Origin: CAVWNR01 sp963756525
Lineage (GTDB): Bacteria > Actinomycetota > Actinomycetes > Mycobacteriales > Jatrophihabitantaceae
DNA length: 64,000 bases
Direction: 5' to 3'
Assembly (NCBI GenBank): GCA_963756525.1
Contig: CAVWNR010000009.1
Location: 1,054,001 to 1,118,000, forward strand
Positions within the stretch are counted from its first letter, which is position 1; the number at the start of each line of letters is the position of its first letter. Positions 8,166 through 16,524 of this stretch are shown piece by piece. Made by a program: the position numbers and the translations under genes. The notes under the pieces are model-generated. The model saw only the letters and a list, made by a program, of their open reading frames with translations. It did no database searches and was not told the origin of the DNA.

Positions 8166-9152
8166 TCAATAGGTGCTGGTGTTCTCGAAGTAGCGGCGCG
8201 GATTGACCACGAGCATCGTCTCGATCTGGTCGTTGGTCACTCCCTGCGTCTGCAAGTACGGCAGCACCTCCTCGTGGATGTGCGTGTAGTGCCACTGAGG
8301 GAACATCGGGGCGAGTTCCGGGGGGATCGCGTCGTAATAGCAGGCAGCGTCGTGGGATAGCACCATCCTGTCGACGTAGCCGCGCCGGCACAGCTCGATG
8401 ACGATGCGCGCCCGGTCCTCGAATGAGATCTCCACGTAGACGCCGAAGCGGTCCATTCCCAGCAGAAAGCCGGCGTCGGCCAGCTCGCTGAGGTGGTCGA
8501 TGTCCGTGGTGTCACCGCTGTGTGCCAGCACCACCCGGTGCGGGTCGACACCCTCATCGCCAAGGATTTGCGCGACCGCCGACCCCTGGCGGCTGCCGGC
8601 ATGGGTGTGCACCGTGATTGGTGCACCCGTTTGGCGGTGCGCCTTGGCGACCGCGCGCATGACCCGTTCAACACCGGCGGTCATGCCCTGCTGGTCGATC
8701 GCGCACTTGAGCAGACCGGCCCGCACCCCGGTGTCGGCAATCCCGCGCTCGATGTCGCGGACGAACATATCCACCAGGGGTTCGGGAACCTCGCTGCCGA
8801 CGACGGCGGCGAGGGCGGGTCCGCGGTACTGGAAGTAGAACGGGAGATCATCGTAGGTGTAATAGCCGGTCGCAACGATGATGTGCAGGTCGAGCTGGGC
8901 GGCGATCTGCTGAATTCGCGGGATGTATCGTCCCAGGCCGAGCACCGTTGGGTCGACGATGGTCCGCACCCCCGTGCCGGCCAGTGCGGTCAAGCGTGCG
9001 ACCGCGTCGGCCACGCGCTCCCTCTCGCTGCCCCATTCCTCGGGGTGGTTCTGCTGGATTTCCGGGTTCATCACGAAGATGTGTTCGTGCATGAGTACCT
9101 GGCCGAGGTCGGCGGTGTCGACGGGTCCGCTGACAGTGTGCACCTGGGGCAT
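8166..9152 (-). CDS. Phosphotriesterase-like lactonase/amidohydrolase
   Basis: A 328-aa TIM-barrel metal hydrolase of the phosphotriesterase family. All binuclear-site residues can be seen: H22-x-H24 (MHEHIF), the carboxylated lysine K149 in GLLKCAID, H182/H184 in VHTHAG, H211 in LAHSGDT and D268 in LSHDAA. Members hydrolyse lactones or organophosphates. AGGAGG lies 6 nt upstream of the ATG at 9152. It is placed between a ligase pseudogene and the intact ligase, and is bracketed by the two 311-bp repeats. A lactonase would fit a catabolic route in which a Baeyer-Villiger or ring-opening lactone forms, but that role is inferred. Confidence 0.9.
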   Translation of the reverse strand: MPQVHTVSGPVDTADLGQVLMHEHIFVMNPEIQQNHPEEWGSERERVADAVARLTALAGTGVRTIVDPTVLGLGRYIPRIQQIAAQLDLHIIVATGYYTYDDLPFYFQYRGPALAAVVGSEVPEPLVDMFVRDIERGIADTGVRAGLLKCAIDQQGMTAGVERVMRAVAKAHRQTGAPITVHTHAGSRQGSAVAQILGDEGVDPHRVVLAHSGDTTDIDHLSELADAGFLLGMDRFGVYVEISFEDRARIVIELCRRGYVDRMVLSHDAACYYDAIPPELAPMFPQWHYTHIHEEVLPYLQTQGVTNDQIETMLVVNPRRYFENTSTY

Positions 9153-9194
9153 CAGTTCCTCCTGTTGAGGCGGTGTCGCCGGCGCGTGCGTCGG

Positions 9195-10076
9195 TCAGAT
9201 CTCCACGCAGGCACACATGATCTCGGCCGGGTCGACGACCATGACGGCGGCGATCTCCTGCCCGAGTTTCTCATGCGGACGCCGCAGCACAAGGCCTTCC
9301 GGTATGTCAGTGTGTTTCGGCCCGCACGGTCTGGGCGGCTGCAAGCAGCCGTTCTCCCCGGGTGGACCGATGAGGTCGGTTGGACCGACGGGTGCTGGGC
9401 TCGAGCATGCCGTGCTACACCGCGCCGATGTCGGGAGCTCGGCGTTGATCTGGTGGTACTCGATTACCGAGGTCCGGTTGCGGTCCGAGTGCACAACGCA
9501 CTTTCGGCCGAGCCGGACGTGCCGCTCGTAGAGGATGTCCCCCGGGCGGTCCGCGCCTACCTCGGTCGCGGCGAGCGGCGGCTCGGCAGGGTAAGCGGCG
9601 ACCAGCACGGGCAAGTACTGCTCGATCGAGAGCCCCGCGTGATCGGAGGCGTCGAGGAGCGCGGCCGGCTTCCGGTCGGTAGTCACCATCGCCGGCTGGT
9701 GTGCCCGACGGCGTAGGTGAGTTCCGCGCGAGACCACGAGGGGTTGTAGCCGAGCGCGCTCGCGCCGAACGACACTGCCGGCGAGAACGCGATGATCCAC
9801 TCGGGACTGTTGCGGCCAACGGCGCGACCCGATCGCCAGGGCGGACCCGACTCGCCGCGCGTGTTCGGCGTAGCTGATTCGCCGGTCCGCGGTGACCAGG
9901 TAGTCGCGCGGTCCGCGCGCCGCGGACGCGCGCAATGCGTCGCCCAGCGACCGGTAGCGGTGGACGAACACCGGAAGCTGAACGCCGAGCACGTCCTCCT
10001 CGGCGACCTCGAACTCGGCGCCCGGGGCAGTGAAGCGATCGCGGACCTCGGCGGCGCTCTCGACGCTGGCGGTCAT
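9195..10076 (-). pseudogene. Acyl-CoA synthetase pseudogene (N-terminus duplicated, remainder decayed)
   Basis: The first 77 codons (10076-9846) are identical to those of the intact ligase at 7874, after which identity ends. The remainder is a diverged, frameshifted ligase. In a different frame one reads NSPEWIIAFSPAVSFGASAL (about 9815), matching the intact NSPEWIIAFWGAV. Then come a damaged phosphate loop ending in KCVVHSDRN, and finally PHEKLGQEIAAVMVVDPAE near the end, matching PDLGQVPAAMVVL. The adenylation core between them is deleted. The long open frame is therefore a chimera of a fresh 5' copy and an old remnant, and is unlikely to make a working enzyme. Confidence 0.85.
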
Positions 10077-10156
10077 CGCGACAACCGTGGCACGGGCGCC
10101 TGCGCGTCCGGGTCGAGTTCCCGACCAGCGGGAGACGAGCGCCGGCTGCTCGCCGC
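9846..10156. repeat. 311-bp direct repeat, copy 2
   Basis: Second copy of the repeat at 7644-7954. It supplies the 5' end of the ligase pseudogene. Recombination between the copies would delete 2202 bp, removing the lactonase gene and leaving one intact ligase. Confidence 0.9.
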
Positions 10157-10207
10157 CCCGGCTAGCGTAGCGGCCGGACAGCCGGGCGACGACGGGCGGC
10201 AGCAGAC

Positions 10208-11932
10208 GTGGATCGGAGCAGCTGCATCACCGGCACCGGGGCGCCGGCGGTCCAACGGACGACTGTTGCAGAGCTGCTCCTCGACCGCGTTGGCGATCCG
10301 TGGCCAGGCCTGCGTACCCGAGACCGCAGCTGGACCTGGGACGAGGTGATCCGGGAGAGCGCGGGACGCGCCGCGGCCGCGCAGCAGCTGCGCGTCGGCG
10401 GCCCGTTCCATATCGGCGTGCTGCTGGACAACGTGCCGGAATTCGCGTTCTGGCTCGGCGCCGCGGCGTTGTGCGGCGCGACGATCGTCGGAATCAACCC
10501 GACGCGCCGCGGAAGTGACCTTGAGCAGGAGGTCCGACGAGTCGACTGCCAGCTTCTGGTGACCGACTCGGGGGGCCAACGGCTGCTCGCCGGCCTCGAC
10601 GTCGGCGTCGGCGAAGACCGGTTCCTGCGCGTCGACGACCCGCACTACACCGCACTGGTCGAATGCCGCCCCGAGCCGGTAATCGCCGGCGCGGTCGACG
10701 AGTCCACGCTGTTCCTGCTGTTGTTCACGTCGGGAACCACAGGCGTCTCGAAGGCTGCGCGCTGCAGCCAGGGCCGACTGACGCGGCTGGCCTACGCCAA
10801 CTGTGCCAAGTACGGAATCGATCGCCACGACGTCTGCTACTGCTGCATGCCGATGTTTCATGGCAACGCGCTGATGGGATTGTGGGCGCCGGCGTTGGCA
10901 CAGGGTGCAACGATCTGCCTCGCGCCGCGGTTCAGCGCATCGGCATTCCTGCCCGACGTCCGCAGCTTCGGCGCGACGTATTTCACCTACGTCGGCAAGG
11001 CGATTTCCTACTTGCTGGCCACGCCGCAGCATCCTGATGATTGCGAGAACCCGCTCGACCACGGATTCGGCACCGAAGCCTCGCCCGAGGACCAGGCCCG
11101 ATTCCAGCGCCGGTTCGGGGCGCGGCTGCTCGAGGCGTACGGGTCCAGCGAGAGCGCCGGGCACGTCGTGCGGGCACCGGAGGCGCCGCCCGGGGCACTC
11201 GGCCGCCCAGCCGGCGCGCATGTCGCGGTTCTCGATTCGGAAACACTGCGGCGGTGTTCACCGGCTCGGCTGGACGGCGACGGGCGGGTGCTCAACCCAG
11301 ACGAAGCGATCGGCGAAATCGTCGATCGGGAAGCGGCGAGCCGCTTCGAGGGCTACTACAACGACGATGCAGCGAACCGGGACCGTGTGCACGACGGGTG
11401 GTATTGGACCGGCGACCTCGGTTATATCGACGAGGCTGGCTTCCTGTACTTCGCGGGACGGCGCGGCGACTGGGTGCGCGTCGACAGCGAGAACTTCTCA
11501 ACCCGTGTCGTGGAGCGCATCCTGCGCCGGTATCCCGGCGTTCTGGCCGCGGCGGCGTTCGGCGTCCCGGATTCGGTGTCCGGCGACCAGCTCATGGCGG
11601 CTCTCGAAGTTGCCGACCCAGATGCCTTCGATGCGTCCGGGTTCGCGCGCTTTCTTGGCGAGCAGCCCGACCTCGGCGGCAAGGCGACGCCGAGCTACCT
11701 GCGCGTGTCGTCGAACCTGCCGACCACCGGCTCGAACAAACTGCAGAAGAAGCAGCTGCAAGACGACGCGTGGTGGTGCACCGACCTGGTGTTCATGCGC
11801 CGCGGCCGGTGTGCCGTGCGGTACTCGCCGATGACCGATGACGACCGCCAGACCCTCATCGATCAGTTCCTTACGAACCGCCGAGCAGCCCTGCTGCCTC
11901 TGGCCGCGCGCAAGGAGGATCAATGCTGCTGA
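10208..11932 (+). CDS. Fatty-acid-CoA ligase, FadD17-like
   Basis: A 574-aa class I adenylate-forming enzyme unlike the ligase at 6234. The phosphate loop is LFTSGTTGVSKAARCSQGR. YGSSES, WYWTGDLGY, FAGRRGDWVRVDSENF and a C-terminal TTGSNKLQKK with the catalytic Lys follow in order. This short-linker type, with GRxGDWxRxxxENF, matches mycobacterial FadD17 and related steroid side-chain ligases. The chosen start is a GTG at 10208; a later start is possible. It heads an operon with the NTF2-like and MaoC-like genes. In mycobacteria similar ligases activate sterol side-chain acids, which agrees with the KstD/KshB-like genes nearby. Confidence 0.85.
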   Translation: MDRSSCITGTGAPAVQRTTVAELLLDRVGDPWPGLRTRDRSWTWDEVIRESAGRAAAAQQLRVGGPFHIGVLLDNVPEFAFWLGAAALCGATIVGINPTRRGSDLEQEVRRVDCQLLVTDSGGQRLLAGLDVGVGEDRFLRVDDPHYTALVECRPEPVIAGAVDESTLFLLLFTSGTTGVSKAARCSQGRLTRLAYANCAKYGIDRHDVCYCCMPMFHGNALMGLWAPALAQGATICLAPRFSASAFLPDVRSFGATYFTYVGKAISYLLATPQHPDDCENPLDHGFGTEASPEDQARFQRRFGARLLEAYGSSESAGHVVRAPEAPPGALGRPAGAHVAVLDSETLRRCSPARLDGDGRVLNPDEAIGEIVDREAASRFEGYYNDDAANRDRVHDGWYWTGDLGYIDEAGFLYFAGRRGDWVRVDSENFSTRVVERILRRYPGVLAAAAFGVPDSVSGDQLMAALEVADPDAFDASGFARFLGEQPDLGGKATPSYLRVSSNLPTTGSNKLQKKQLQDDAWWCTDLVFMRRGRCAVRYSPMTDDDRQTLIDQFLTNRRAALLPLAARKEDQCC

Positions 11933-11949
11933 CCGGGAGCCCGAGATGA
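11912..11949 (+). promoter_or_regulatory. Strong ribosome site and 8-codon mini-ORF overlapping the NTF2-like start
   Basis: AAGGAGGA near 11912 precedes an ATG at 11923 that opens an 8-codon frame (MLLTGSPR). Its TGA at 11947-11949 overlaps the ATG (11946) of the next gene. The strongest Shine-Dalgarno in the operon thus drives a tiny leader whose stop re-initiates the NTF2-like gene. GGGAG at 11935 could also serve the downstream gene directly. Confidence 0.4.
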
Positions 11950-12353
11950 CCGACCGCGACAGCGTGCTCGCCGTGCTCAGCGACGCGGCGTGGATCTTCG
12001 ACCACCGCGAGTGGGACCGGATGGCGGAGGTATTCACGCTCGACGCGATCGCCTACGGCCAGCGCGGACTGGACGCGATCACGGCCAACACCATTCGCTA
12101 TCTCGGAAACTGCGGGCCGAGCCAGCACCTGATCGGCAATCACCGGATCACCGTCGACGGCGACGCCGCCGAGGCTGTCAGCTACGTCCGCGCGTTCCAT
12201 TCCTCCGTGCCCGGACGGCCCACTCAGCATTGGGATTTCCTCGGCGAGTACCACGACGAGCTGCGGCGTACGCCCACGGGCTGGCGCATCACCCAGCGGG
12301 TCTGCACCCCGCTCGCCAGCATCGGCGACCTCGATCTGCTGGCCGGTTCGTGA
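11946..12353 (+). CDS. Nuclear transport factor 2 / SnoaL-like protein
   Basis: A 135-aa protein of the NTF2-like fold, the fold shared by ketosteroid isomerase and SnoaL. The family pattern is an N-terminal helix (IFDHREWDRMAEVF), a central QHLIGNHRITVDGD turn-strand and SYVRAFH, ending in ITQRVC. The ATG at 11946 is the only suitable start in frame. The stop overlaps the MaoC-like gene by 4 bp (GTGA). Such proteins in degradation operons act as isomerases, dehydratases or binding proteins. The family alone does not give the reaction, but a steroid-type isomerase or dehydratase is a reasonable guess in this operon. Confidence 0.85.
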   Translation: MTDRDSVLAVLSDAAWIFDHREWDRMAEVFTLDAIAYGQRGLDAITANTIRYLGNCGPSQHLIGNHRITVDGDAAEAVSYVRAFHSSVPGRPTQHWDFLGEYHDELRRTPTGWRITQRVCTPLASIGDLDLLAGS

Positions 12354-13165
12354 CGAGCGAGTGGATGGGCACCGATCTCGGCACGCGAACCGTCGCCTAC
12401 GACGAGCGGGACGCGATCCTGTACGCGCTGGCCGTCGGCGCGGCAGCCACCGACCTGGACCTCGTGTTCGAGCGGTGCCTGCGCGTCCTGCCGACCTTCG
12501 CGCTGACGCTCGCCCAGTGGGCGCCGGACGCCCTCGCCGCGCGCGGTGCGTGGGACGTCGGCACGGCGGTGCACGCAGGCCAGCGGCTGGCCGTACGGGC
12601 GCCGCTTCCGCCGGCAGGCGAGATCGCGATGACGGCGCGCGTGGCGGACGTCTGGGACAAGGGCACCTCGGCCGTCTACGACGTCACGGTCGAGAGCGAC
12701 CACTTTCTCGCCACCTGGTCGATCTTTGCGCCCGGCCGAGGCGGCTTCGGCGGCCAGCGCGGCCCATCCAGTGGGCCGCCGGCAGAGCGTGAGCCTGACG
12801 GCGTGGTCCCGCTTCCGACCGCGGAGAATCAGGCGGCGCTGTACCGGCTGACCGGTGATCGGCACCTCATCCACATCGACCCGGCCGCCGCCGCCGCGAT
12901 CGGGGCGCCGCGGCCGATCTTGCACGGCCTGTGCACGATGGCCGCGGCGTCGCTGCGCCTCGCCGCGGCGACCGGCAACCATCCCGCCGACCTGGTTGAC
13001 CTCGCCGGTCGATTCACCGCGCCGGTGCTGCCCGGCGACGTCCTCGATCTCGGCTACTGGCGCGGCCCGCAACCGGGGTCGCTGCGCTTCCGGGCCGAGG
13101 CGGCCGGGCGGCCGGTGATCGCCGCCGGAACGGTCCGGTTTGACTCGGACAGATGTCGGGGCTGA
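12350..13165 (+). CDS. MaoC-like (R)-enoyl-CoA hydratase
   Basis: A 271-aa double-hotdog protein. The hydratase-2 signature lies in the C-terminal half: GDRHLIHIDPAAAAAIG followed by PILHGLCTMA, with the catalytic Asp/His pair in D-x-x-x-x-H-x-D. The N-terminal half is the substrate-binding hotdog. The start is a GTG overlapping the NTF2-like stop. It hydrates enoyl-CoA intermediates in beta-oxidation, so with the FadD17-like ligase it would process a CoA-activated side chain. A strong hairpin about 105 bp downstream marks the operon end. Confidence 0.87.
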   Translation: MTSEWMGTDLGTRTVAYDERDAILYALAVGAAATDLDLVFERCLRVLPTFALTLAQWAPDALAARGAWDVGTAVHAGQRLAVRAPLPPAGEIAMTARVADVWDKGTSAVYDVTVESDHFLATWSIFAPGRGGFGGQRGPSSGPPAEREPDGVVPLPTAENQAALYRLTGDRHLIHIDPAAAAAIGAPRPILHGLCTMAAASLRLAAATGNHPADLVDLAGRFTAPVLPGDVLDLGYWRGPQPGSLRFRAEAAGRPVIAAGTVRFDSDRCRG

Positions 13166-13269
13166 CGGAACCTCGGCCGTGCCCGATGGAGAGCTTGCCC
13201 GTCGATGGTGCAGCCGCTCGCCGACGCCGTCGAGGGGAACTGCCGTCCGCGGCGCCGGCTGCGTCAACG

Positions 13270-13308
13270 TCAAAGTGCCCCTGCAGCTGCGCTGCGGGGG
13301 CACTTTGA
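13270..13308. terminator. Bidirectional terminator hairpin
   Basis: 18-bp arms (13270-13287 and 13291-13308) with one G-T pair and a 3-nt loop, lying between the convergent MaoC-like gene and the basic-tailed protein gene. There is no U-tract, as is common for actinobacterial terminators. Confidence 0.7.
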
Positions 13309-13325
13309 TGTCGCGAGATCGCCGA

Positions 13326-13877
13326 TCAGCTGCTGGCCTTCGTGGCCGCCCGCTGCGTCGCGGTCACGCGTGTCGCAGACTTGGTGGTTGCCGGCTTGGT
13401 CGCGGTCCGCTTCGTCGCGCTAGCCTTCGTCCGCCGCGGCTTCGATGCTGAAGCGCCCGTCTTGCTGGGGAACTCCTGCACCCAACCGCGCAGACCCTTG
13501 GCCAGATCACCGGTGCCGTCGGCCTGGCGAACGGTCTTGATCAAGCCTTTCGCATCCTTGACAATCACCGCGGACTGCCAGTCACGCAGGATCTGCTTAC
13601 CGCGGGTACCGAATTCAGCGCGCCGATCGCGTGCCGCCTCCACCCGGTGGTGCACGGTCTCACGCAGCTTCGCCGGAGAGTAGAACTCCCCGCGCCGCAG
13701 CGACGGCGTGCGCTTGTCCTTCAGTTCGTTCAGCTTGCGCGGCAGCTGAGGAGACGCCGTCCGGCGCCGTGCCTGCGCGTAGAGGTAGTCATTGGCACGG
13801 AGGTACACGTGCACCTGCCCGCGAGTGACGTCTGCGACCTTGTTCGCGCGGTCACGCAGCGCTTCTGCTGTGGACAT
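13326..13877 (-). CDS. Basic protein with lysine/threonine-rich histone-H1-like tail
   Basis: A 183-aa protein I cannot assign to a named family. Residues 1-140 are charged and helical, with many Arg and Gln residues (LRANDYLYAQARRR, LRETVHHRVEAARDRR). The last ~40 residues are a low-complexity Ala/Lys/Thr/Arg tail with repeats such as ATKRTATKPATTKSATR, like the tails of histone-H1-like and HBHA-like nucleic-acid- or heparin-binding proteins. The start ATG at 13877 has GGAGAG upstream. Two palindromes lie within 80 bp of the start. It may be a nucleoid or granule-associated protein; that is inference. Confidence 0.75.
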   Translation of the reverse strand: MSTAEALRDRANKVADVTRGQVHVYLRANDYLYAQARRRTASPQLPRKLNELKDKRTPSLRRGEFYSPAKLRETVHHRVEAARDRRAEFGTRGKQILRDWQSAVIVKDAKGLIKTVRQADGTGDLAKGLRGWVQEFPSKTGASASKPRRTKASATKRTATKPATTKSATRVTATQRAATKASS

Positions 13878-13901
13878 TTAATCTCTCCAGACCTTGACTG
13901 T

Positions 13902-13956
13902 GCTTGCAATTGCAAGCGCAGCAGCTAGCAGCCTGGACTAGAATTCTTTCTAGAAT
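13902..13956. promoter_or_regulatory. Palindrome cluster upstream of the basic protein gene
   Basis: GCTTGCAATTGCAAGC at 13902-13917 is a perfect 16-bp palindrome 25 bp before the start codon. At 13938-13953 CTAGAA and TTCTAG are inverted around 4 bp, and the heptamer CTAGAAT occurs at 13938 and again at 13950. Placement suggests operator sites or an extended promoter for the minus-strand gene. Confidence 0.45.
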
Positions 13957-13988
13957 GGCATGCATCACACAACGGGGGATGGGCGTGG

Positions 13989-14897
13989 TCACCGCTTCGG
14001 CCGGCTAGTGGCCTCGTCCAGCCACGTCAAGATGTCAGCCTGGAGGTCGTCGCGGTTGATTTCGTTCAGCAGTTCGTGGCGCGCGCCTGGGTAGTAGCGC
14101 TCGGTTACCTGCCCGCCAACGGCGCGCAGCGCTTCCGCCAGCTGCCGGGACTGTTCGGTGAACGCCGACACCGGATCCCGCTCTCCCGCCACGATCAGCA
14201 CCGGCAGGCTTGCGGGCAACGCGCGGGCATCGACAACGCTGTCGCGCAAGCCCTCGGACATCGCAAGCAGATAGCCATAGCTCAGCGGTACGCCAGCGCC
14301 ACACAGCGGGTCGGCGACATACGCGTCCACCTCCGCCTCGTCCCGCGATAGCCAGTCGAACGGGGTGCGAGCAGGCTCGAAGGGCGCGTTGAGCGCAGCC
14401 AGCGCGTCCCCCGCCGGCGCGTCCGCCATACCGGCACCCACCGCAGCCTCCAACTGGGGGATCATCTCCGCGACGCCGGGCATGACGCCGATCGGCCCGG
14501 ACAAGATAAGAGCGCTGATCGTCGAGGGACGCGTCTCTGCGTATCGCAGAGCGAAGATCGAACCCATCGAGTGCCCGAACAACGCCACCGGCCGACCGTT
14601 GGCTGATTCGTGGCCCAGCTCGACGATGCGCTCGAGATCCGCAAGGATGCCCGACAAGCCGCGCGGCCCCGTGAGACCGCGACCCGTTGACTCTGCCGTG
14701 CCGCCGTGGCCGCGGTGGTCGGGGGCCAGGACGCCGTAACCGCCCTCGTTCAGTGCCCTAGCGAAACGCGCGTAGCGCCCGGAATGCTCAGATGCACCGT
14801 GCGCGATGATGACCATGCCCTGCAGTGTCTCCGTGGTAGGCCAGCTGCGATAGAACACGTCGACGCCGTCAGCGTCGGTCAACCGTCGCTCGTCCAT
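13989..14897 (-). CDS. Alpha/beta hydrolase, monoacylglycerol-lipase type
   Basis: A 302-aa serine hydrolase (Hydrolase_4, serine aminopeptidase S33-like). IAHGASEHSGRY (residue 31) is the oxyanion/HG motif of monoacylglycerol lipases, DHRGHGGT follows, GHSMG holds Ser110, VAGERDPVS carries the Asp and GARHELLNE the His. It probably hydrolyses monoglycerides or other lipid esters in the cytoplasm. It is monocistronic, with no obvious partner next to it. The length matches the family. Confidence 0.88.
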   Translation of the reverse strand: MDERRLTDADGVDVFYRSWPTTETLQGMVIIAHGASEHSGRYARFARALNEGGYGVLAPDHRGHGGTAESTGRGLTGPRGLSGILADLERIVELGHESANGRPVALFGHSMGSIFALRYAETRPSTISALILSGPIGVMPGVAEMIPQLEAAVGAGMADAPAGDALAALNAPFEPARTPFDWLSRDEAEVDAYVADPLCGAGVPLSYGYLLAMSEGLRDSVVDARALPASLPVLIVAGERDPVSAFTEQSRQLAEALRAVGGQVTERYYPGARHELLNEINRDDLQADILTWLDEATSRPKR

Positions 14898-15131
14898 ATT
14901 TGTCCTCTCCGCCTAGATCACCTCCGTCCGAGGCGTTCGGCGAACACTCTGTGTCCCGCCGGCATCGGCTGAGGCGCCGCCGTCGCCGAGTCGGCCGACA
15001 TCTCCATTGCCCAGGTCTACGCGGAGAAAGTAGGCATCGACCGTTCCTCGCGACCGGGACCGTCCCGACCAGCAGGACCGACGCGGTGTGGCCTCCGGCC
15101 AACTCGGGAAGCTGACCGAATCGCTGCGACC

Positions 15132-15572
15132 ATGGCCGAGGTAAACGGAGTGAACCAAGCTGCTGACATTCGACAAGAGCGCCTCATTCGGCTCGGAACC
15201 TTGATCAGAGCACACCGAGCGATGCGCCAACTCTCCCAAAGAGAGCTGGCACGACGTGCGGGGCTGTCTGACGCGTACGTCAGTCAAATCGAACGCGGCC
15301 TTCACGAGCCGAGCATCAGCGTATTGGGCGTCCTCGCAGATCGGCTCGGCATACGCCACGATGAACTCATCTCGTGTGCGGCGGGACTACCGACGACGAA
15401 TGCCGTGGTGACGCCCGAATCCGCGATTCGTGCGGATCCCCGGCTCTCACCAATCCAGCGACAGGCACTGCTTCGAGTGCTCAACAGTTACGTAGGCCCA
15501 ACAGTACACAAGACACTTCCAGCGACGAGACCATCAACAAGAGCAGAACAGCGTAAGTCGTCTCTCGGCTGA
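15132..15572 (+). CDS. XRE-family helix-turn-helix regulator
   Basis: A 146-aa DNA-binding protein. The Cro/C1-type HTH spans about residues 20-75: LGTLIRAHRAMRQLSQRELA, RAGLSDAYVSQIERG, EPSISVLGVLADRLGI. The C-terminal ~60 residues have no recognised domain, and the end is basic and disordered-looking. It lies at the left edge of a lower-GC, gene-poor stretch next to the HEPN/MNT pair, a typical accessory setting. Target genes are unknown; self-regulation is likely for this family. Confidence 0.85.
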   Translation: MAEVNGVNQAADIRQERLIRLGTLIRAHRAMRQLSQRELARRAGLSDAYVSQIERGLHEPSISVLGVLADRLGIRHDELISCAAGLPTTNAVVTPESAIRADPRLSPIQRQALLRVLNSYVGPTVHKTLPATRPSTRAEQRKSSLG

Positions 15573-16206
15573 GTACCGACCACGCCGGGCGAAAAGTCAT
15601 GCTAGCCGATGGGTGGCTATAACGATTCGTGCCGGTTCGGTCGTCTATTGATCCGAGATTCGGGCAAAACGGTGTAGGAGCGTCACCATTTTGGACACGT
15701 TGCAATAGCCGGTCATCAACTACATCAGTGCGCTCGTGAGGCCCTCGACGGGCCATCCGCGACTTAGCTCCGCCGTCGCCATTGATGTATGGCGGTGCAC
15801 GCCCGTGCATAAAGGTGCGGTGATTGAATGATCGGTCATGTCACGGTCATCGGCAGAGTCGCGAACTGCCGTTGGTTCCGCTCATTGCGTTGAGCGGAAA
15901 ATTCGGCCGCGCGTCGCCTACCAAGCCGCGCTCTTGACCACTGCTGGGGACAGCCAGCGAAGTGGCCCAGGGCTGGTTTGCAGGGACTCAACCCGCAGCT
16001 GGACAACCGCTCGCCGGCCCGGCTGCTACGCGAAAGTCAGCCCGACACTGCGGGGCCACCGCTTCTCGCCGCGGCCCGCGCCCTTAGCCGGCTTCGGCGA
16101 CCTGTGGGTGATTACGCCGCGCCGGTACTGTCGGTGGGAGGACTCGGACGGCACCGCCGCAGGCTCAACGTCGGCGTTGCCTCCTGCGAACGGAGCCGGA
16201 CCTACC
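15573..16206. other. Gene-poor intergenic region
   Basis: About 630 bp with lower GC than the neighbours and no supported gene on either strand. It holds a 14-bp palindrome, TGCACGCCCGTGCA, at 15796-15809. The plus-strand open frame covering its right half becomes protein-like only from 16207. Confidence 0.5.
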
Positions 16207-16500
16207 ATGGCCAACATGAGCACACCGGCGGAGCACCGCACCGGCGCTGATGAGGGGCTCGTTCGCGGGCACGCCGCCCAGCTCGCCGAACTGGCCGCAG
16301 CGCACGGGATCCATCAGCTGCGGTTCGCGTCAGCTGGCCGCCTGCTCGGGCGCGTCGACCAGGACCGCGACCTGCTAGACATGGCCGAGTTCGCCGCCGC
16401 CGCCGAGCAACTGCTCGGCGCCTCGGTGCTGCTGCTGTCCGATGCCGTGCTCGACAAACCGAACGTCTCCACAGACCTGGTGCACGCCCGCGCGCTGTGA
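16207..16500 (+). CDS. mntA: MNT-type nucleotidyltransferase antitoxin
   Basis: A 97-aa minimal nucleotidyltransferase of the HEPN/MNT toxin-antitoxin class. The fold signature reads FASAGRLLGRVDQDRDLLDM: the canonical G-S-x10-D-x-D is A41-S42-x10-D53-x-D55, so both metal-binding aspartates are kept but the Gly of GS is Ala. The typical downstream pattern LLDMAEF...LLGASV is present. The start ATG at 16207 has GGAG upstream; Met4 at 16216 is an alternative. HepT follows 24 bp later. In characterised pairs MntA AMPylates HepT near its active site and blocks the RNase. Whether the Ala variant remains active is unknown. Confidence 0.72.
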   Translation: MANMSTPAEHRTGADEGLVRGHAAQLAELAAAHGIHQLRFASAGRLLGRVDQDRDLLDMAEFAAAAEQLLGASVLLLSDAVLDKPNVSTDLVHARAL

Positions 16501-16524
16501 CCCACCCGATGCGTCCCGAGCGCG

